In this document: piece by piece, positions 8,748 through 18,268 of the stretch
Layout of the letters: every line of letters starts with the position of its first letter
How positions within the stretch are numbered: the first letter of the stretch is position 1
NCBI RefSeq assembly: GCF_018613235.1
Contig: NZ_JAGGQP010000029.1
Location: forward strand, 186,001 to 250,000
Reading direction: 5' to 3'
Length of the DNA: 64,000 nt
Source of the DNA: Bacillus sp. ISL-41
GTDB lineage: Bacteria; Bacillota; Bacilli; Bacillales; Cytobacillaceae
Program-made: the position numbers and the translations under genes
The notes under the pieces: model-generated
Databases searched by the model: none
Seen by the model: the letters and a program-made list of their open reading frames with translations, nothing else
What the model was told of the DNA's origin: nothing

Positions 8748-11324
8748 ATGGCTAAAAAAGTGGTAATCGTAGGTGGAGTTGCAGGCGGAGCTACAACGGC
8801 TGCTCGTTTAAGAAGATTGGATGAACAGACAGAAATCGTGATGATCGAACGAGGTGAATATATTTCTTTTGCAAACTGCGGACTTCCTTATTATATTGGC
8901 GGTGCGATTCAGGAACGAGACGCATTGCTGGTGCAGACAGTTGAAGGCATGTCCAAGAAATTCAACATGGACATCCGCAACTTGAGTGAAGTGACGCGCA
9001 TTGACCGCGAACGAAAAGTAGTTGAAATCAAGAATCTTAAAACAGGCGAAACTTATGAAGAAAGCTATGATGTGCTTGTTTTATCACCAGGAGCAAGTCC
9101 AATTAAGCCGCCAATTCCGGGCATTAATGAAGCGGAAGCATTGTTCACGCTTCGCAATATTCCTGATACTGATAAAATCAAGGCGTATGTTGATGAGCAG
9201 CAGCCAAAGAAAGCGACAGTCATCGGCGGCGGCTTCATCGGTGTTGAAATGGCCGAAAACCTTTGGGAACGCGGTGTTGAAGTAACACTCGTCGAGATGG
9301 CTGATCAGATCATGGCGCCAATCGACTTTGAAATGGCTTCTATTTTACATCAGCACCTACGTGAAAAAGGTGTGAATCTTGTCCTTGAAGACGGCGTGAA
9401 ATCTTTTGAAAAGAACGGACAAATCATTAACCTGAACAGCGGCAAGCAAATTGATACTGACCTCGTTATTCTTGCGATTGGCGTTGCGCCTGAAAATAAA
9501 TTGGCTAAGGAAGCTGGGCTGGAGCTAGGACTTCGCGGTGCCATCCGTGTCAACGAACGCCTGCAGACGGCTGACGAAAGCATTTACGCAATCGGTGACG
9601 CAATCGAAGTGAAAGACTATATCAACGGACAGGCAACTCACATCCCGCTTGCATGGCCGGCCAACCGCCAGGGACGTATCGTCGCTGACCATATCAACGG
9701 CATCGACTCCAAGTACCAGGGCACACTTGGCACGTCCATCGCGAAGGTGTTCGACATGACCGTTGCAGCAACAGGTAATAATGAGAAGACTTTGAAGCGT
9801 CTTGGCATTTCGTACGATGTCGTGCACGTTCACCCAAGCTCTCACGCTGGATACTATCCAGGGGCCTTCCCGATCGCACTAAAATTGATCTTTGACCGCG
9901 AGACAGGAAAAATCTTCGGTGCACAGGCTGTATCTTATGATGGCGCAGACAAGCGCATTGACGTATTAGCAACTGCCATCAAAGGCGGCATGACGATTTT
10001 TGACCTGCCGGATCTTGAACTGGCATACGCACCGCCATATTCTTCTGCAAAAGACCCAGTCAACATGGCTGGCTATGCAGCGAAGAATTTAGCCGAAGGT
10101 CTAGTGGAAACAGTTCAATGGCATGAAATCAATGATATTTTAGCTGATGGCGGTTACCTGATTGACGTCCGTGAGCCAATCGAGCGCGATATGGGCATGA
10201 TTGAGGGTTCTGTGAATATTCCACTTGGCGAGCTTCGCGACCGTCTGGGTGAGATCCCAACGAAAGAAGTGTACGTTTACTGCCAGGTCGGCCTTCGCGG
10301 TTACCTTGCTACCCGCATCTTGATGCAGGCTGGATTCAAGGTAAAGAACCTGGATGGCGGCTACAAGACTTACTCTTGCGTGTTCGAGCCAGATGCGAGC
10401 GAGAACTGTGGTACACCGATCAGCGACAATGGCGTTGCACAGCGTAATGCTGCGATGGAGGAAATCGCTGCTGGTGCTGCCCAGGCTAGTGTTGGATTGG
10501 CTGTTGAAGCCGCTCCTGTAGCCGCTGATTCTGTCGCTCCTGCCGTGGCAGCTGTACCGCCGACTGTAAAAACAACTCTTGATGCTTGCGGCCTGTCTTG
10601 CCCTGGTCCGATCATGAAAGTGTATAAAACTATTGGCGATATGCAGGACGGCGAAGTGATGGAAGTCCACGCAACAGACCCAGGCTTCGCGAAGGATATC
10701 AAAGCTTGGTGTGAGAAAACAGGCAACAAGCTGATCAGCAACAAGTTTGAGGATAAAAAGTTCAAAGCGCAAATCATGAAAGGCAATGTGGTCGTGCCTA
10801 TGAATACGATGGTGGCTCCTGTTGAGGTTCCAACTGGCGTGCCGACTGCGGCTAAAAATGGCGCGACGATGGTCGTGTTCAGCGGCGACCTCGACAAGGC
10901 CATCGCAACCTTCATCATCGCATCCGGTGCGGCGGCGATGGGCAAAGAAGTAACCTTGTTCTTCACCTTCTGGGGACTGAACATCCTGAAGCGCAACGAC
11001 GCACCATCAACCGAGAAAGACATGATGGCAAAAATGTTCAGCATGATGATGCCGAAGGGCGCAAACAACCTGCCACTGTCCAAGATGAACATGGGCGGCA
11101 TGGGCTCCAAGATGATCAAGACAGTCATGGCCAACAAAAACGTCGACAGCCTTGAAACTCTGATGAAAAACGCCATGGACGCCGGCGTCAAGCTAGTAGC
11201 CTGCGGCATGAGCATGGACATCATGGGCATCGCAAAAGAAGAACTCATCGACGGAGTCGAAATCGGCGGCGTAGCAGCTTATCTCGGTGACGCTGAGGAT
11301 TCTGGATTGAATTTGTTTATCTAA
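8748..11324 (+). CDS. Four-domain CoA-disulfide reductase/rhodanese/TusA/DsrE protein
   Basis: 858 residues from the ATG at 8748, the better-spaced start after GAGGG (ATG 8742 is only two bases from it). Domains in order: FAD/NAD(P)H flavoprotein of the CoA-disulfide reductase group (about 1-450; GGVAGG dinucleotide motif and active-site Cys in SFANCGLPYY); rhodanese (about 455-545; loop YCQVGLRGY); TusA/SirA-like sulfur carrier (about 605-680; CGLSCPGP); DsrE/DsrF-like domain (about 700-858; possible reactive Cys in ACGMSMD). This arrangement suggests one polypeptide that reduces CoA persulfide or disulfide and relays sulfane sulfur between Cys residues. Related long CoADR fusions occur in Bacillaceae. 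There is no csoR/cstR regulator next to it. Base composition is more GC-rich than the flanking gaps. Confidence 0.88.
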   Translation: MAKKVVIVGGVAGGATTAARLRRLDEQTEIVMIERGEYISFANCGLPYYIGGAIQERDALLVQTVEGMSKKFNMDIRNLSEVTRIDRERKVVEIKNLKTGETYEESYDVLVLSPGASPIKPPIPGINEAEALFTLRNIPDTDKIKAYVDEQQPKKATVIGGGFIGVEMAENLWERGVEVTLVEMADQIMAPIDFEMASILHQHLREKGVNLVLEDGVKSFEKNGQIINLNSGKQIDTDLVILAIGVAPENKLAKEAGLELGLRGAIRVNERLQTADESIYAIGDAIEVKDYINGQATHIPLAWPANRQGRIVADHINGIDSKYQGTLGTSIAKVFDMTVAATGNNEKTLKRLGISYDVVHVHPSSHAGYYPGAFPIALKLIFDRETGKIFGAQAVSYDGADKRIDVLATAIKGGMTIFDLPDLELAYAPPYSSAKDPVNMAGYAAKNLAEGLVETVQWHEINDILADGGYLIDVREPIERDMGMIEGSVNIPLGELRDRLGEIPTKEVYVYCQVGLRGYLATRILMQAGFKVKNLDGGYKTYSCVFEPDASENCGTPISDNGVAQRNAAMEEIAAGAAQASVGLAVEAAPVAADSVAPAVAAVPPTVKTTLDACGLSCPGPIMKVYKTIGDMQDGEVMEVHATDPGFAKDIKAWCEKTGNKLISNKFEDKKFKAQIMKGNVVVPMNTMVAPVEVPTGVPTAAKNGATMVVFSGDLDKAIATFIIASGAAAMGKEVTLFFTFWGLNILKRNDAPSTEKDMMAKMFSMMMPKGANNLPLSKMNMGGMGSKMIKTVMANKNVDSLETLMKNAMDAGVKLVACGMSMDIMGIAKEELIDGVEIGGVAAYLGDAEDSGLNLFI

Positions 11325-11338
11325 TATTGGTTTGGAGG

Positions 11339-11369
11339 GCGGCCTTCCACGGCGGGAGGCTGCTTTTTT
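11339..11369 (+). terminator. Terminator after the persulfide gene
   Basis: GCGGCCTTCC pairs with GGGAGGCTGC (wobble and one mismatch tolerated) followed by seven T; it starts 15 bases after the stop codon. Confidence 0.8.
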
Positions 11370-11426
11370 GGTGTTTTTTCGAGGTTGAATTTTCCAAATT
11401 TCGGATGAAGGAAAGAATATGGTGGA

Positions 11427-11537
11427 TTTTCGGGCAATTATTGGTCAGTTTCGGGCAATTCCTCTCCAGTTTCGGGAGAATAGTTATAAAGATTGCTCAA
11501 TTATCCCTTTGAATTAAGAGAATAATTTTTCCAGTTA
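11427..11537 (-). repeat. 21-bp phased repeat element, copy 3
   Basis: Inverted relative to copies 1 and 2. CGGGCAATT-type cores on the plus strand at 11431, 11452, 11473 (CGGGAGAAT) and 11494 (TGCTCAATT), exactly 21 bases apart, then the head (reverse complement of CTGGAAAAATTATTCTCTTA) at 11513-11536. The 10-base gap between the last unit and the head is the same as in copy 4. Confidence 0.75.
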
Positions 11538-11668
11538 AAAAATAGACCCATATATCAGCTGAATTTTATCAAAAACTCCTCTATCCCCCCTGATTTCTCC
11601 ACTTCTACATGTTCTATTATTCAACTTTGGTGATCTGACGAGTCACTTATATAGAAAATTGATAAAAA

Positions 11669-11970
11669 GTTACCTCTTTCACTCCTTATTGGTCTGGTGC
11701 TTGCTTACTCGTTTGTGATTCATATCTATTTTGTCCTTCTTGCTTAGCGCGTGGGGTTGTTGAAAATAGGTAATTGAGGGGTGAACCGTTGTTTGATTGG
11801 AAGTTACCTTTTTTACTCCTTATCTGTTTTGTGCTTGCATACTTGTTTGTGATTCATATCTATTTTGTACTTCTTGCTTTGCACATGGGGGTGTTGAAAA
11901 TAGGTAACTAAGGGTTTGAACCGATGTATAGTTGGGGGTTACCTTTATTACTCCTTATTTGTTTCGTGCT
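11669..11970 (+). repeat. 134/135-bp tandem repeat, about 2.2 units
   Basis: GTTACC starts recur at 11669, 11803 and 11938. Units one and two are clearly homologous along their length (shared TTGTGATTCATATCTATTTT and TTGAAAATAGGTAA); the third is truncated. Each unit starts with GTTACC and ends near GGTAA(C), so neighbouring units can also fold as inverted repeats. With copy 3 it fills the 740-base gap before the NERD gene; I see no coding frame. Confidence 0.8.
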
Positions 11971-12067
11971 GGTTCTTATATGACCTGATATTTCTGTTTT
12001 TTCTATTCAGGATTTTTATCGAGAATTATCGAATATGTTGCTATTAACCTAAAGGAGTGAAGGCTTT

Positions 12068-13032
12068 TTGATAGCAAAAAGAAGAACGATCCCACTGAGA
12101 ATACTCGTAAATGAAGCGTTGCTGCGCAGACTCCCTCTTGATCATCCCAAAAGGCAAGAAATTCTAAAAGATCTGTTGATTAAAAGAGCTGGTTTAAAAG
12201 GCGAGCAGGATATGGATTATTACATTAGCCTTTTAAATGAAAATGATTTTTCCATCCTCCAGGATCTCCGCATTCCACTTGGCACGAACTACTTCCAAAT
12301 TGATTTCCTTCTTTTATCAACCAAATTTGCCCTGCTGATTGAAAATAAGAATATGCCTGGCATCATCGAATTCGACCCTGATTTTAAACAGGTGTTTCGC
12401 AAGTACAATGACAGCATGGAAGTATATGATTGCCCCGTCGACCAGGTGAAAAGGCAAGTCTATCAATTCAGGAACTGGCTGAATAAACATAATATCAACC
12501 CGCCTCCACTTGAGTTCCTAGTCACCTACAGCAATCATGGCTCTATCCTGCAAAATCCAAGTAAAAACCTAGAAATTTTTAACCGAGTTTGTAAAGGAGG
12601 ACAATTGGTCTTTAAAGTAGATGAATATCAAAATCGTCACCAAAGAGAATTTCTTTCGATCAAGGATGTAAAAAAGTTAGCGAAACTGCTGATCAAGAGC
12701 CATGAACCTGAAAAGCAAGTATCAGCAAGTACAATATCTCCCCTTCTGAAATAACATCTGGCATCCTCTGTCCATCCTGCCACCGCTTCCACATGGAAAG
12801 AATCTCAAGGAAATGGTACTGCCCTCATTGCGGAACTACTTCGACCAATGCACATGAACAGGCTGTCTTCGATTACTTTTTACTGATTGGTCCTACAGTT
12901 TCGAACATGCAGCTAAGGGCCTTTCTGCATCTTCCATCACAGAAAGTTGCGAGTTACTTGCTTGGGATTATGGAACTCGAACATACCGGGAGTACGAAGA
13001 ATCGGGTTTATTATCGAACATATATTGGCTAG
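12068..13032 (+). pseudogene. NERD-domain protein gene split by a frameshift
   Basis: The first frame (TTG start at 12068 after AAAGGAGTG, 228 codons to 12754) encodes a nuclease-related domain with the PD-(D/E)XK-like pattern (LGTNYFQIDFLLL ... LIENKN). A second frame, open from about 12712 to 13032, continues with a zinc ribbon (CPSCH ... CPHCG) and a C-terminal helical domain. Together they form the known Bacillus NERD protein architecture; a single missing base between about 12709 and 12754 would restore one 321-codon gene. It may be truly broken or the sequence may hold an indel error. Function of these proteins is not established; a role in DNA processing or defence is only suggested by the fold. 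Confidence 0.75.
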
Positions 13033-13198
13033 TTTTTTTGAGTTGAAAAATTGAACTGCCTCTGGGGTATTGATTTACTTAAGTAAGAAATCCGATTGGT
13101 AAATAATTGTTAATTCCATTCTATTTAGAAGTAAATAATTATGATAAGCTAAAAAGAGACCAGATATTTATAGGTCAGCATGTTTTTAGAAAAGAACG

Positions 13199-13423
13199 GT
13201 GTGCATGTATCTATTCCAAGTTATTGAACCCATTAAAGAAAGTGATAGTTTATGGGTATATATCATGCCCCCTGCCATCTTACTACTAGCACTATTAGGT
13301 ATATATTTTATTTCTATCGGTTTAAAGAGGAATAGAAATGACAGATTACAAAGGATTGAAGACAAGTTAGATACACTTCTATCGAAAAAGGGACATAAGG
13401 ATAGTCAGAAACCAAAAGGTTGA
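13199..13423 (+). CDS. Small single-span membrane protein
   Basis: Up to 74 residues: a short N-terminus, one membrane helix (about 19-42) and a basic cytosolic tail with a predicted amphipathic segment (RIEDKLDTLL). The listed start is GTG; ATG at 13205 is equally possible and neither has a good ribosome binding site. The layout (one helix, then a short coiled segment) is common among small Bacillus YrzF/YneK-like membrane peptides, but I do not recognise the family. Confidence 0.5.
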   Translation: MCMYLFQVIEPIKESDSLWVYIMPPAILLLALLGIYFISIGLKRNRNDRLQRIEDKLDTLLSKKGHKDSQKPKG

Positions 13424-13476
13424 GGATGGCTCAAATACATCTTTGCTTTAACTAAATTCTACGAGGTTTGATAATA

Positions 13477-13923
13477 ATGAAGAAAAAAATCGTAATGCTA
13501 TTAACTGCGGCTCTATTTTTCACAATTTTTGCTGCTTATCTTGTTGGGTGGAAGGATTCCAGGAAATTAAGAGTTATTGAATCAGAATACGCAGACCTTG
13601 AATGGTTTAACAAGCAGATACAACTAAATAATGAAGTACAAATTTCATATAGCCAAGGTGAGCTATCCAAAGAAACGGTTGAAGTTAGTTTGAGCTCGTT
13701 ACAAAATGCCTACCAACTTTATTTGCCAAACGAGACAGAAAGATCGAAAGAAATAGATGAATTGTGGGCTAGATATTGGAGTGTTACTACTAAAGATAGA
13801 ATGGCTGAATATGATTTATCAGTTTTACAGGACATTGGAACAGAACTAACTAAAATTGAAAGGGATATGGCAAGTGAGGTTTCTGTTTTAAGAGAAAAGC
13901 AGAACAATTATTGGTGGAAGTAA
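13477..13923 (+). CDS. Hypothetical membrane-anchored or secreted protein
   Basis: 148 residues from the ATG at 13477, ten bases after GAGG; an in-frame TTG at 13468 is less likely. Basic N-terminus and one hydrophobic helix (about 7-24), then an acidic, helix-rich extracellular region with no Cys and no motif I know. A strong terminator follows at 13948. AT-rich like its neighbour, so both may be recent arrivals. Confidence 0.6.
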   Translation: MKKKIVMLLTAALFFTIFAAYLVGWKDSRKLRVIESEYADLEWFNKQIQLNNEVQISYSQGELSKETVEVSLSSLQNAYQLYLPNETERSKEIDELWARYWSVTTKDRMAEYDLSVLQDIGTELTKIERDMASEVSVLREKQNNYWWK

Positions 13924-13947
13924 GCCTAGATATGACTTTAAATAGTA

Positions 13948-13985
13948 ACGCTCTGAGTTTTCATCTCCTACTCAGAGCGTTTTTC
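13948..13985 (+). terminator. Terminator after the 13.5-kb gene
   Basis: ACGCTCTGAGT / ACTCAGAGCGT perfect 11-bp stem followed by TTTTTCT. Confidence 0.9.
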
Positions 13986-14101
13986 TATTCTACTTTGAAT
14001 ATCCATCGAAATATTGCCCTAAGGATTAAACTCCACATCTCAACTTTACCAAAATTATGCAGACGGCACGATTATTTGTGTTTTTGGATTTATTATTGCT
14101 G

Positions 14102-14192
14102 TTTTTCGGGCAATTAAATCCGTCTTTCGGGAGATTCCGTCTTTGTTTCGGGAGATTATCAACATTTATTAAGAGAATAATTTTTCCAGGTC
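14102..14192 (-). repeat. 21-bp phased repeat element, copy 4
   Basis: Plus-strand cores CGGGCAATT (14107), CGGGAGATT (14128) and CGGGAGATT (14149) at exact 21-base spacing, then a 10-base gap and the head (14168-14189, reverse complement of CTGGAAAAATTATTCTCTTA). Same orientation as copy 3. Confidence 0.75.
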
Positions 14193-14215
14193 CCCAAACG
14201 GGCGAGTTTCCCACT

Positions 14216-14243
14216 AAAAAATCCCCCGCCAACCCGGCGGGGG
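14216..14243 (-). terminator. Terminator after prfB
   Basis: Minus strand CCCCCGCC, loop GGGTT, GGCGGGGG, then ATTTTTT. Confidence 0.92.
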
Positions 14244-14270
14244 ACTCCCAAAACTCATATTCAGTTCGGT

Positions 14271-15381
14271 TTATTCACCCAAACTTAACTTAGACCTCAA
14301 ATAAGCATCAATAAACATATCAATATCGCCATCCATAACGCCTTGGACGTTGCCGGATTCGGCGCCGGTGCGGTGGTCTTTTACCATGGAGTACGGGTGG
14401 AATACATAGGAGCGAATCTGGCTGCCCCAGCCGATTTCTTTTTGCTCGCCGCGGATTTCGTCCAGCTCGGCTTGCTGCTGTTCGATTTCACGCTGGTAAA
14501 GCTTTGCTTTCAGCATCTTCATCGATGTTTCACGGTTCTTGATCTGTGAACGTTCTGCCTGCGAGGAAACAACGACACCAGTTGGCAAGTGCGTGATCCG
14601 GACGGCTGAGTCAGTGGTGTTGATGTGCTGACCGCCGGCGCCGCTTGCACGGTACGTATCGATTTTCAGGTCTTCCGTACGGATTTCGATCTCGATTTCG
14701 TTGTTGAACTCCGGCATCACTTCGCAGGATACGAAAGAAGTATGGCGGCGTCCTGAAGAGTCGAATGGCGAAATACGTACCAGACGGTGTACGCCTTTTT
14801 CTGCCTTCAAATAGCCGTAAGCATTATGTCCGTTAATTTTCAACGTGACACTCTTGATTCCTGCTTCATCCCCTGGCAGGTAATCCAAAGTTTCTACCTT
14901 GAACCCACGCTTTTCCGCCCAGCGCGTGTACATGCGCAACAGCATTGAGCCCCAGTCCTGTGATTCCGTTCCACCAGCACCTGGGTGCAACTCAAGAATT
15001 GCATTATTTTTATCGTGCTCTTCACTCAACAACAATTGAAGCTCAAACTCACTCATGCGCTCCTTGAATTCCAAAAGCTCCTTCTCCAGCTCTTCCCGAA
15101 GGTCAGCGTCGTCTTCCTCTTTTACAAGCTCATAAGTTAGATCGAGATTTTCGTATGTCTCGTTCAGCTCGTTAAAAACATTAACCTGTTCCTTCAGCGC
15201 ATTTGCTTCGTTGATGACAACCTGTGCCTTCTGCTGGTCATCCCAGAAGTCCGGCGCAAGCATGCCATCCTCTAGCTCAGCGATCCGCGCTTCTTTATTT
15301 TCAAGGTCAAAGAGACCCCCTGAAGTCCGCTAATTTCTTAGCTGTTTTTTCAAGCTCATTCCTGATATCCGCTAATTCCAT
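14271..15381 (-). CDS. prfB: Peptide chain release factor 2 with programmed +1 frameshift
   Basis: Translation starts at ATG 15381 and runs 24 codons to CTT (15312-15310), where an in-frame TGA (15309-15307) follows a Shine-Dalgarno-like AGGGGG: the classic CTT TGA C slippery site. After skipping one base, reading resumes at GAC (15308) and continues to 14271, giving about 369 residues. RF2 recognises UAA and UGA; the SPF-type recognition region and the GGQ motif (GAGGQHINT) for peptidyl-tRNA hydrolysis are present. The frameshift is autoregulatory: low RF2 slows termination at UGA and favours the shift. Followed by its own terminator; secA lies upstream. Confidence 0.95.
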
Positions 15382-15480
15382 ATCATTCACCTCAAAAGAA
15401 AGTTAATTACTATTATACCTCATTCTATGCAGCAAGGAAAAAGAGAGCCGGTTACCCGCGCCCTCTTGGAGTCTCTTTAA

Positions 15481-15523
15481 CGCATCACCGCACCGGGGGT
15501 CAGACCCCCGGTGCGGTAGTGCG
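15481..15523. repeat. Long palindrome, GGGGGTC-A-GACCCCC core, copy 1
   Basis: Arms CGCATCACCGCACCGGGGGTC and GACCCCCGGTGCGGTAGTGCG around a single central A (21+1+21, two mismatches). It lies 13 bases after the secA stop. No clear T tract, so it is not a standard terminator, although it would form a strong RNA hairpin. Confidence 0.85.
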
Positions 15524-15535
15524 GTGAAGCAGGTT

Positions 15536-18049
15536 TTATTCTGCTTTGCCGCAGCAGTTTTTGTATTTCTTGCCGCTGCCGCAGATGCATGGGTCATTGC
15601 GGCCGACATCCATTGATTTGACGACAGGCTTCTTCTTAACTTTACCGCCTTCGCCTTCTTTTGGATTCACCGCGTGGCCTTTCGCTACTTCCTGGCGCTC
15701 AAGGTTGCTGCGGATTTCAGCTTTCATGATATATTTCGCAACGTCGTCTTCGATGGAAAGTACCATGTTTTCAAACATCGCAAACCCTTCGTGCTGGTAT
15801 TCGCGCAACGGATCGATCTGGCCATATGCACGCAGGTGGATACCCTGGCGCAGCTGGTCCATCTGGTCGATATGGTCCATCCACTTCGAGTCAACCGAAC
15901 GCAGCACGATAACTTTTTCAAATTCACGCATTTGCTCATCTGTCAGCATTTCTTCTTTTTCATCATAGCGCTCTTTCACCTTCGCCATGATGGCTTCAAT
16001 GATTTCATCCTGCTCTTTGCCGCGAAGGTCTTCGACAGTGATGTCGCCTTCGTGTAGCAGGTTGCCGTTTACGTAGTCCATGATGCTGTTCAGATCCCAT
16101 TTTTCCATATCCTCGCCTGCTGGCGTATGGGCAGAGACATTGCGCTCCAATGCAGACCTAATCATTTTTTCAACGATGTCTCGTAGGTTGTCAGATTCAA
16201 GAACCTCGTCACGCTGCTTGTAGATGATTTCGCGCTGCTGACGAAGAACATCGTCGTACTGAAGCAACTGCTTACGAGCATCGAAGTTGTTGCCCTCAAC
16301 ACGTTTTTGCGCAGATTCAACGGCTCTTGAAACCATCTTGCTCTGGATTGGCTGGGTGTCATCCATGCCCAGGCGCTCCATCATCGATTTCATATTGTCA
16401 GAACCGAAGCGCCGCATCAGTTCATCTTCCATAGAAAGATAGAACTGCGTCACACCAGGGTCTCCCTGACGTCCGGAACGTCCGCGAAGCTGATTGTCGA
16501 TACGGCGGCTCTCGTGTCGTTCTGTACCAATAACCGCAAGACCGCCAACTTCTTTAACACCCTCACCAAGCTTGATATCCGTACCACGGCCCGCCATGTT
16601 CGTCGCGATCGTAACCGCGCCTTTCGAACCGGCTTCCGCGATGATTTCCGCTTCACGCTCATGGTTTTTCGCATTCAGGACATTATGCTTGATGCCCTTT
16701 TTCGATAAAAACGCAGAAATGATTTCGGAAGTTTCAATCGCAACCGTACCAACAAGGACCGGCTGTCCAGCCTGATGGCGCTCAGCGATGTCTTCGGCTA
16801 CCGCCTTGAACTTCCCTTCCATCGATGCATAGATTAAATCCGGACGGTCGTCACGCGCGATCGGACGGTTCGTCGGGATAACGACAACGTTCATATTGTA
16901 AATATTGCGGAATTCTTCTTCCTCAGTCTTCGCCGTACCCGTCATACCGGAAAGCTTTTCATACATACGGAAGTAGTTCTGGAATGTGATTGTCGCAAGC
17001 GTCATGCTTTCATTCTGGATCTCAAGGCCTTCTTTTGCCTCGATCGCCTGGTGCAAGCCTTCGCTATAGCGGCGCCCCTTCATCAGACGGCCAGTGAACT
17101 GGTCAACGATAACGATCTCGCCGTCCTGGACGACATAATCGACATCCTTGTGCATGCTCGCCTGGGCTTTCATCGCCTGGTTGATGTGGTGAAGCAATGT
17201 CACATGCTTGATGTCAAAAAGGTTCTCGATGCCAAAAGCCTTCTCGGACTTCGTGATTCCTTCCTCAGTCAGCTGGACACCCTTCGTTTTTTCATCATAA
17301 GTGTAGTCCTCTTCACGCTTCAGCGTGCGCACGAATGCATTCGCCTGAATGTATAGTGCGGCAGATTTTTGCGCAGAACCCGAGATAATCAATGGCGTAC
17401 GCGCTTCATCGATCAAGATGGAGTCAACTTCATCGATGACACAGAAGTGCAAAGGACGCTGAACCTTCTGGTCTGAGTAAAGCACCATGTTGTCACGAAG
17501 ATAGTCGAAGCCGAATTCGTTGTTCGTACCATAAGTGATATCAGCGCGGTACGCTTCCTGCTTCTCTTCCTTCGTCATGCTGTTCAGGTTGAGGCCGACA
17601 GAAAGGCCAAGGAATTCATACAGCTTGCCCATCTCAACGGCGTCACGGCTTGCCAAGTATTCGTTGACCGTGATGACATGCACACCGCGACCAGTGATTG
17701 CGTTCAGGTAAACCGGCATTGTCGCTGTAAGGGTTTTACCTTCACCAGTCTTCATTTCAGAGATATTCCCTTCATGGAGGGAAATACCACCCATCAACTG
17801 GACTTTATAAGGATACAAACCAAGGACACGCTTAGCACCTTCACGGACGACTGCGAACGCTTCAACTAGCAGGTCATCAGTAGACGCGCCGTTCTGGTAA
17901 CGGGATTTGAACTCCTCCGTCTTTTCCCTGAGCTGATCGTCTGACAGCTTTTCCATATCACCTGCAAGCGCATCGATTTGGTCCGCCATTTTCGTCAATC
18001 TTTTGATATCGCGTTTATTCTGGTCGAAAATTTTCGTTAAAATCCCCAT
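15536..18049 (-). CDS. secA: Protein translocase ATPase SecA (SecA1)
   Basis: 837 residues, the usual length for Bacillus SecA. Walker A (TGEGKTLTA, about 100-108), Walker B ([16 protein letters not shown]), the second nucleotide-binding domain with [10 protein letters not shown], the scaffold domain and a C-terminal SEC-C zinc motif ([13 protein letters not shown]). It drives preproteins through SecYEG. The order prfB-secA-hpf is as in B. subtilis. A second SecA (SecA2) lies at 42.7 kb. Confidence 0.97.
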   Translation of the reverse strand: MGILTKIFDQNKRDIKRLTKMADQIDALAGDMEKLSDDQLREKTEEFKSRYQNGASTDDLLVEAFAVVREGAKRVLGLYPYKVQLMGGISLHEGNISEMKTGEGKTLTATMPVYLNAITGRGVHVITVNEYLASRDAVEMGKLYEFLGLSVGLNLNSMTKEEKQEAYRADITYGTNNEFGFDYLRDNMVLYSDQKVQRPLHFCVIDEVDSILIDEARTPLIISGSAQKSAALYIQANAFVRTLKREEDYTYDEKTKGVQLTEEGITKSEKAFGIENLFDIKHVTLLHHINQAMKAQASMHKDVDYVVQDGEIVIVDQFTGRLMKGRRYSEGLHQAIEAKEGLEIQNESMTLATITFQNYFRMYEKLSGMTGTAKTEEEEFRNIYNMNVVVIPTNRPIARDDRPDLIYASMEGKFKAVAEDIAERHQAGQPVLVGTVAIETSEIISAFLSKKGIKHNVLNAKNHEREAEIIAEAGSKGAVTIATNMAGRGTDIKLGEGVKEVGGLAVIGTERHESRRIDNQLRGRSGRQGDPGVTQFYLSMEDELMRRFGSDNMKSMMERLGMDDTQPIQSKMVSRAVESAQKRVEGNNFDARKQLLQYDDVLRQQREIIYKQRDEVLESDNLRDIVEKMIRSALERNVSAHTPAGEDMEKWDLNSIMDYVNGNLLHEGDITVEDLRGKEQDEIIEAIMAKVKERYDEKEEMLTDEQMREFEKVIVLRSVDSKWMDHIDQMDQLRQGIHLRAYGQIDPLREYQHEGFAMFENMVLSIEDDVAKYIMKAEIRSNLERQEVAKGHAVNPKEGEGGKVKKKPVVKSMDVGRNDPCICGSGKKYKNCCGKAE

Positions 18050-18121
18050 ACAGACGCTCCTTTTATCTATTGAATCTCGTTGTATTTTATAAGTTGTTTG
18101 TCGTAAAAAATTGTTCCAAAG

Positions 18122-18151
18122 AAAAAAGATTCGCTGTTAACGCACCGAATC
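18122..18151 (-). terminator. Hairpin upstream of secA
   Basis: Minus strand GATTCG (12-base loop) CGAATC followed by TTTTTTC, 70 bases before the secA start. It could be a back-up terminator for the DUF1028 gene or an attenuator in a secA leader. Confidence 0.55.
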
Positions 18152-18230
18152 CCTTTTAGAAAAATTCGATTTATTTCTTCTTACTATTCTACCACTTACA
18201 AAAGGGAGTGACAACCAATCGGAAAAGGCG

Positions 18231-18260
18231 AAAAGTCCCACTGCCATCAGACAGAGGGAC
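18231..18260 (-). terminator. Terminator after the DUF1028 gene
   Basis: Minus strand GTCCC-T-CTGTC, loop TGAT, GGCAG-T-GGGAC, then TTTT, directly after the stop codon at 18269. Confidence 0.75.
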
Positions 18261-18268
18261 CCCAGGTA

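Noticed and set aside
10140-11248. Long antisense frames inside the persulfide gene
   Set aside because: They follow from the GC-rich codon use of the sense gene; no family resemblance and no start signals.
13107-13289. 60-codon frame overlapping the small membrane protein
   Set aside because: No ribosome binding site; the other frame gives a coherent membrane helix and charged tail.
15310-15381. Separate short ORF ending in TGA before prfB
   Set aside because: It is the first part of prfB; AGGGGG and CTTTGAC mark the programmed frameshift.
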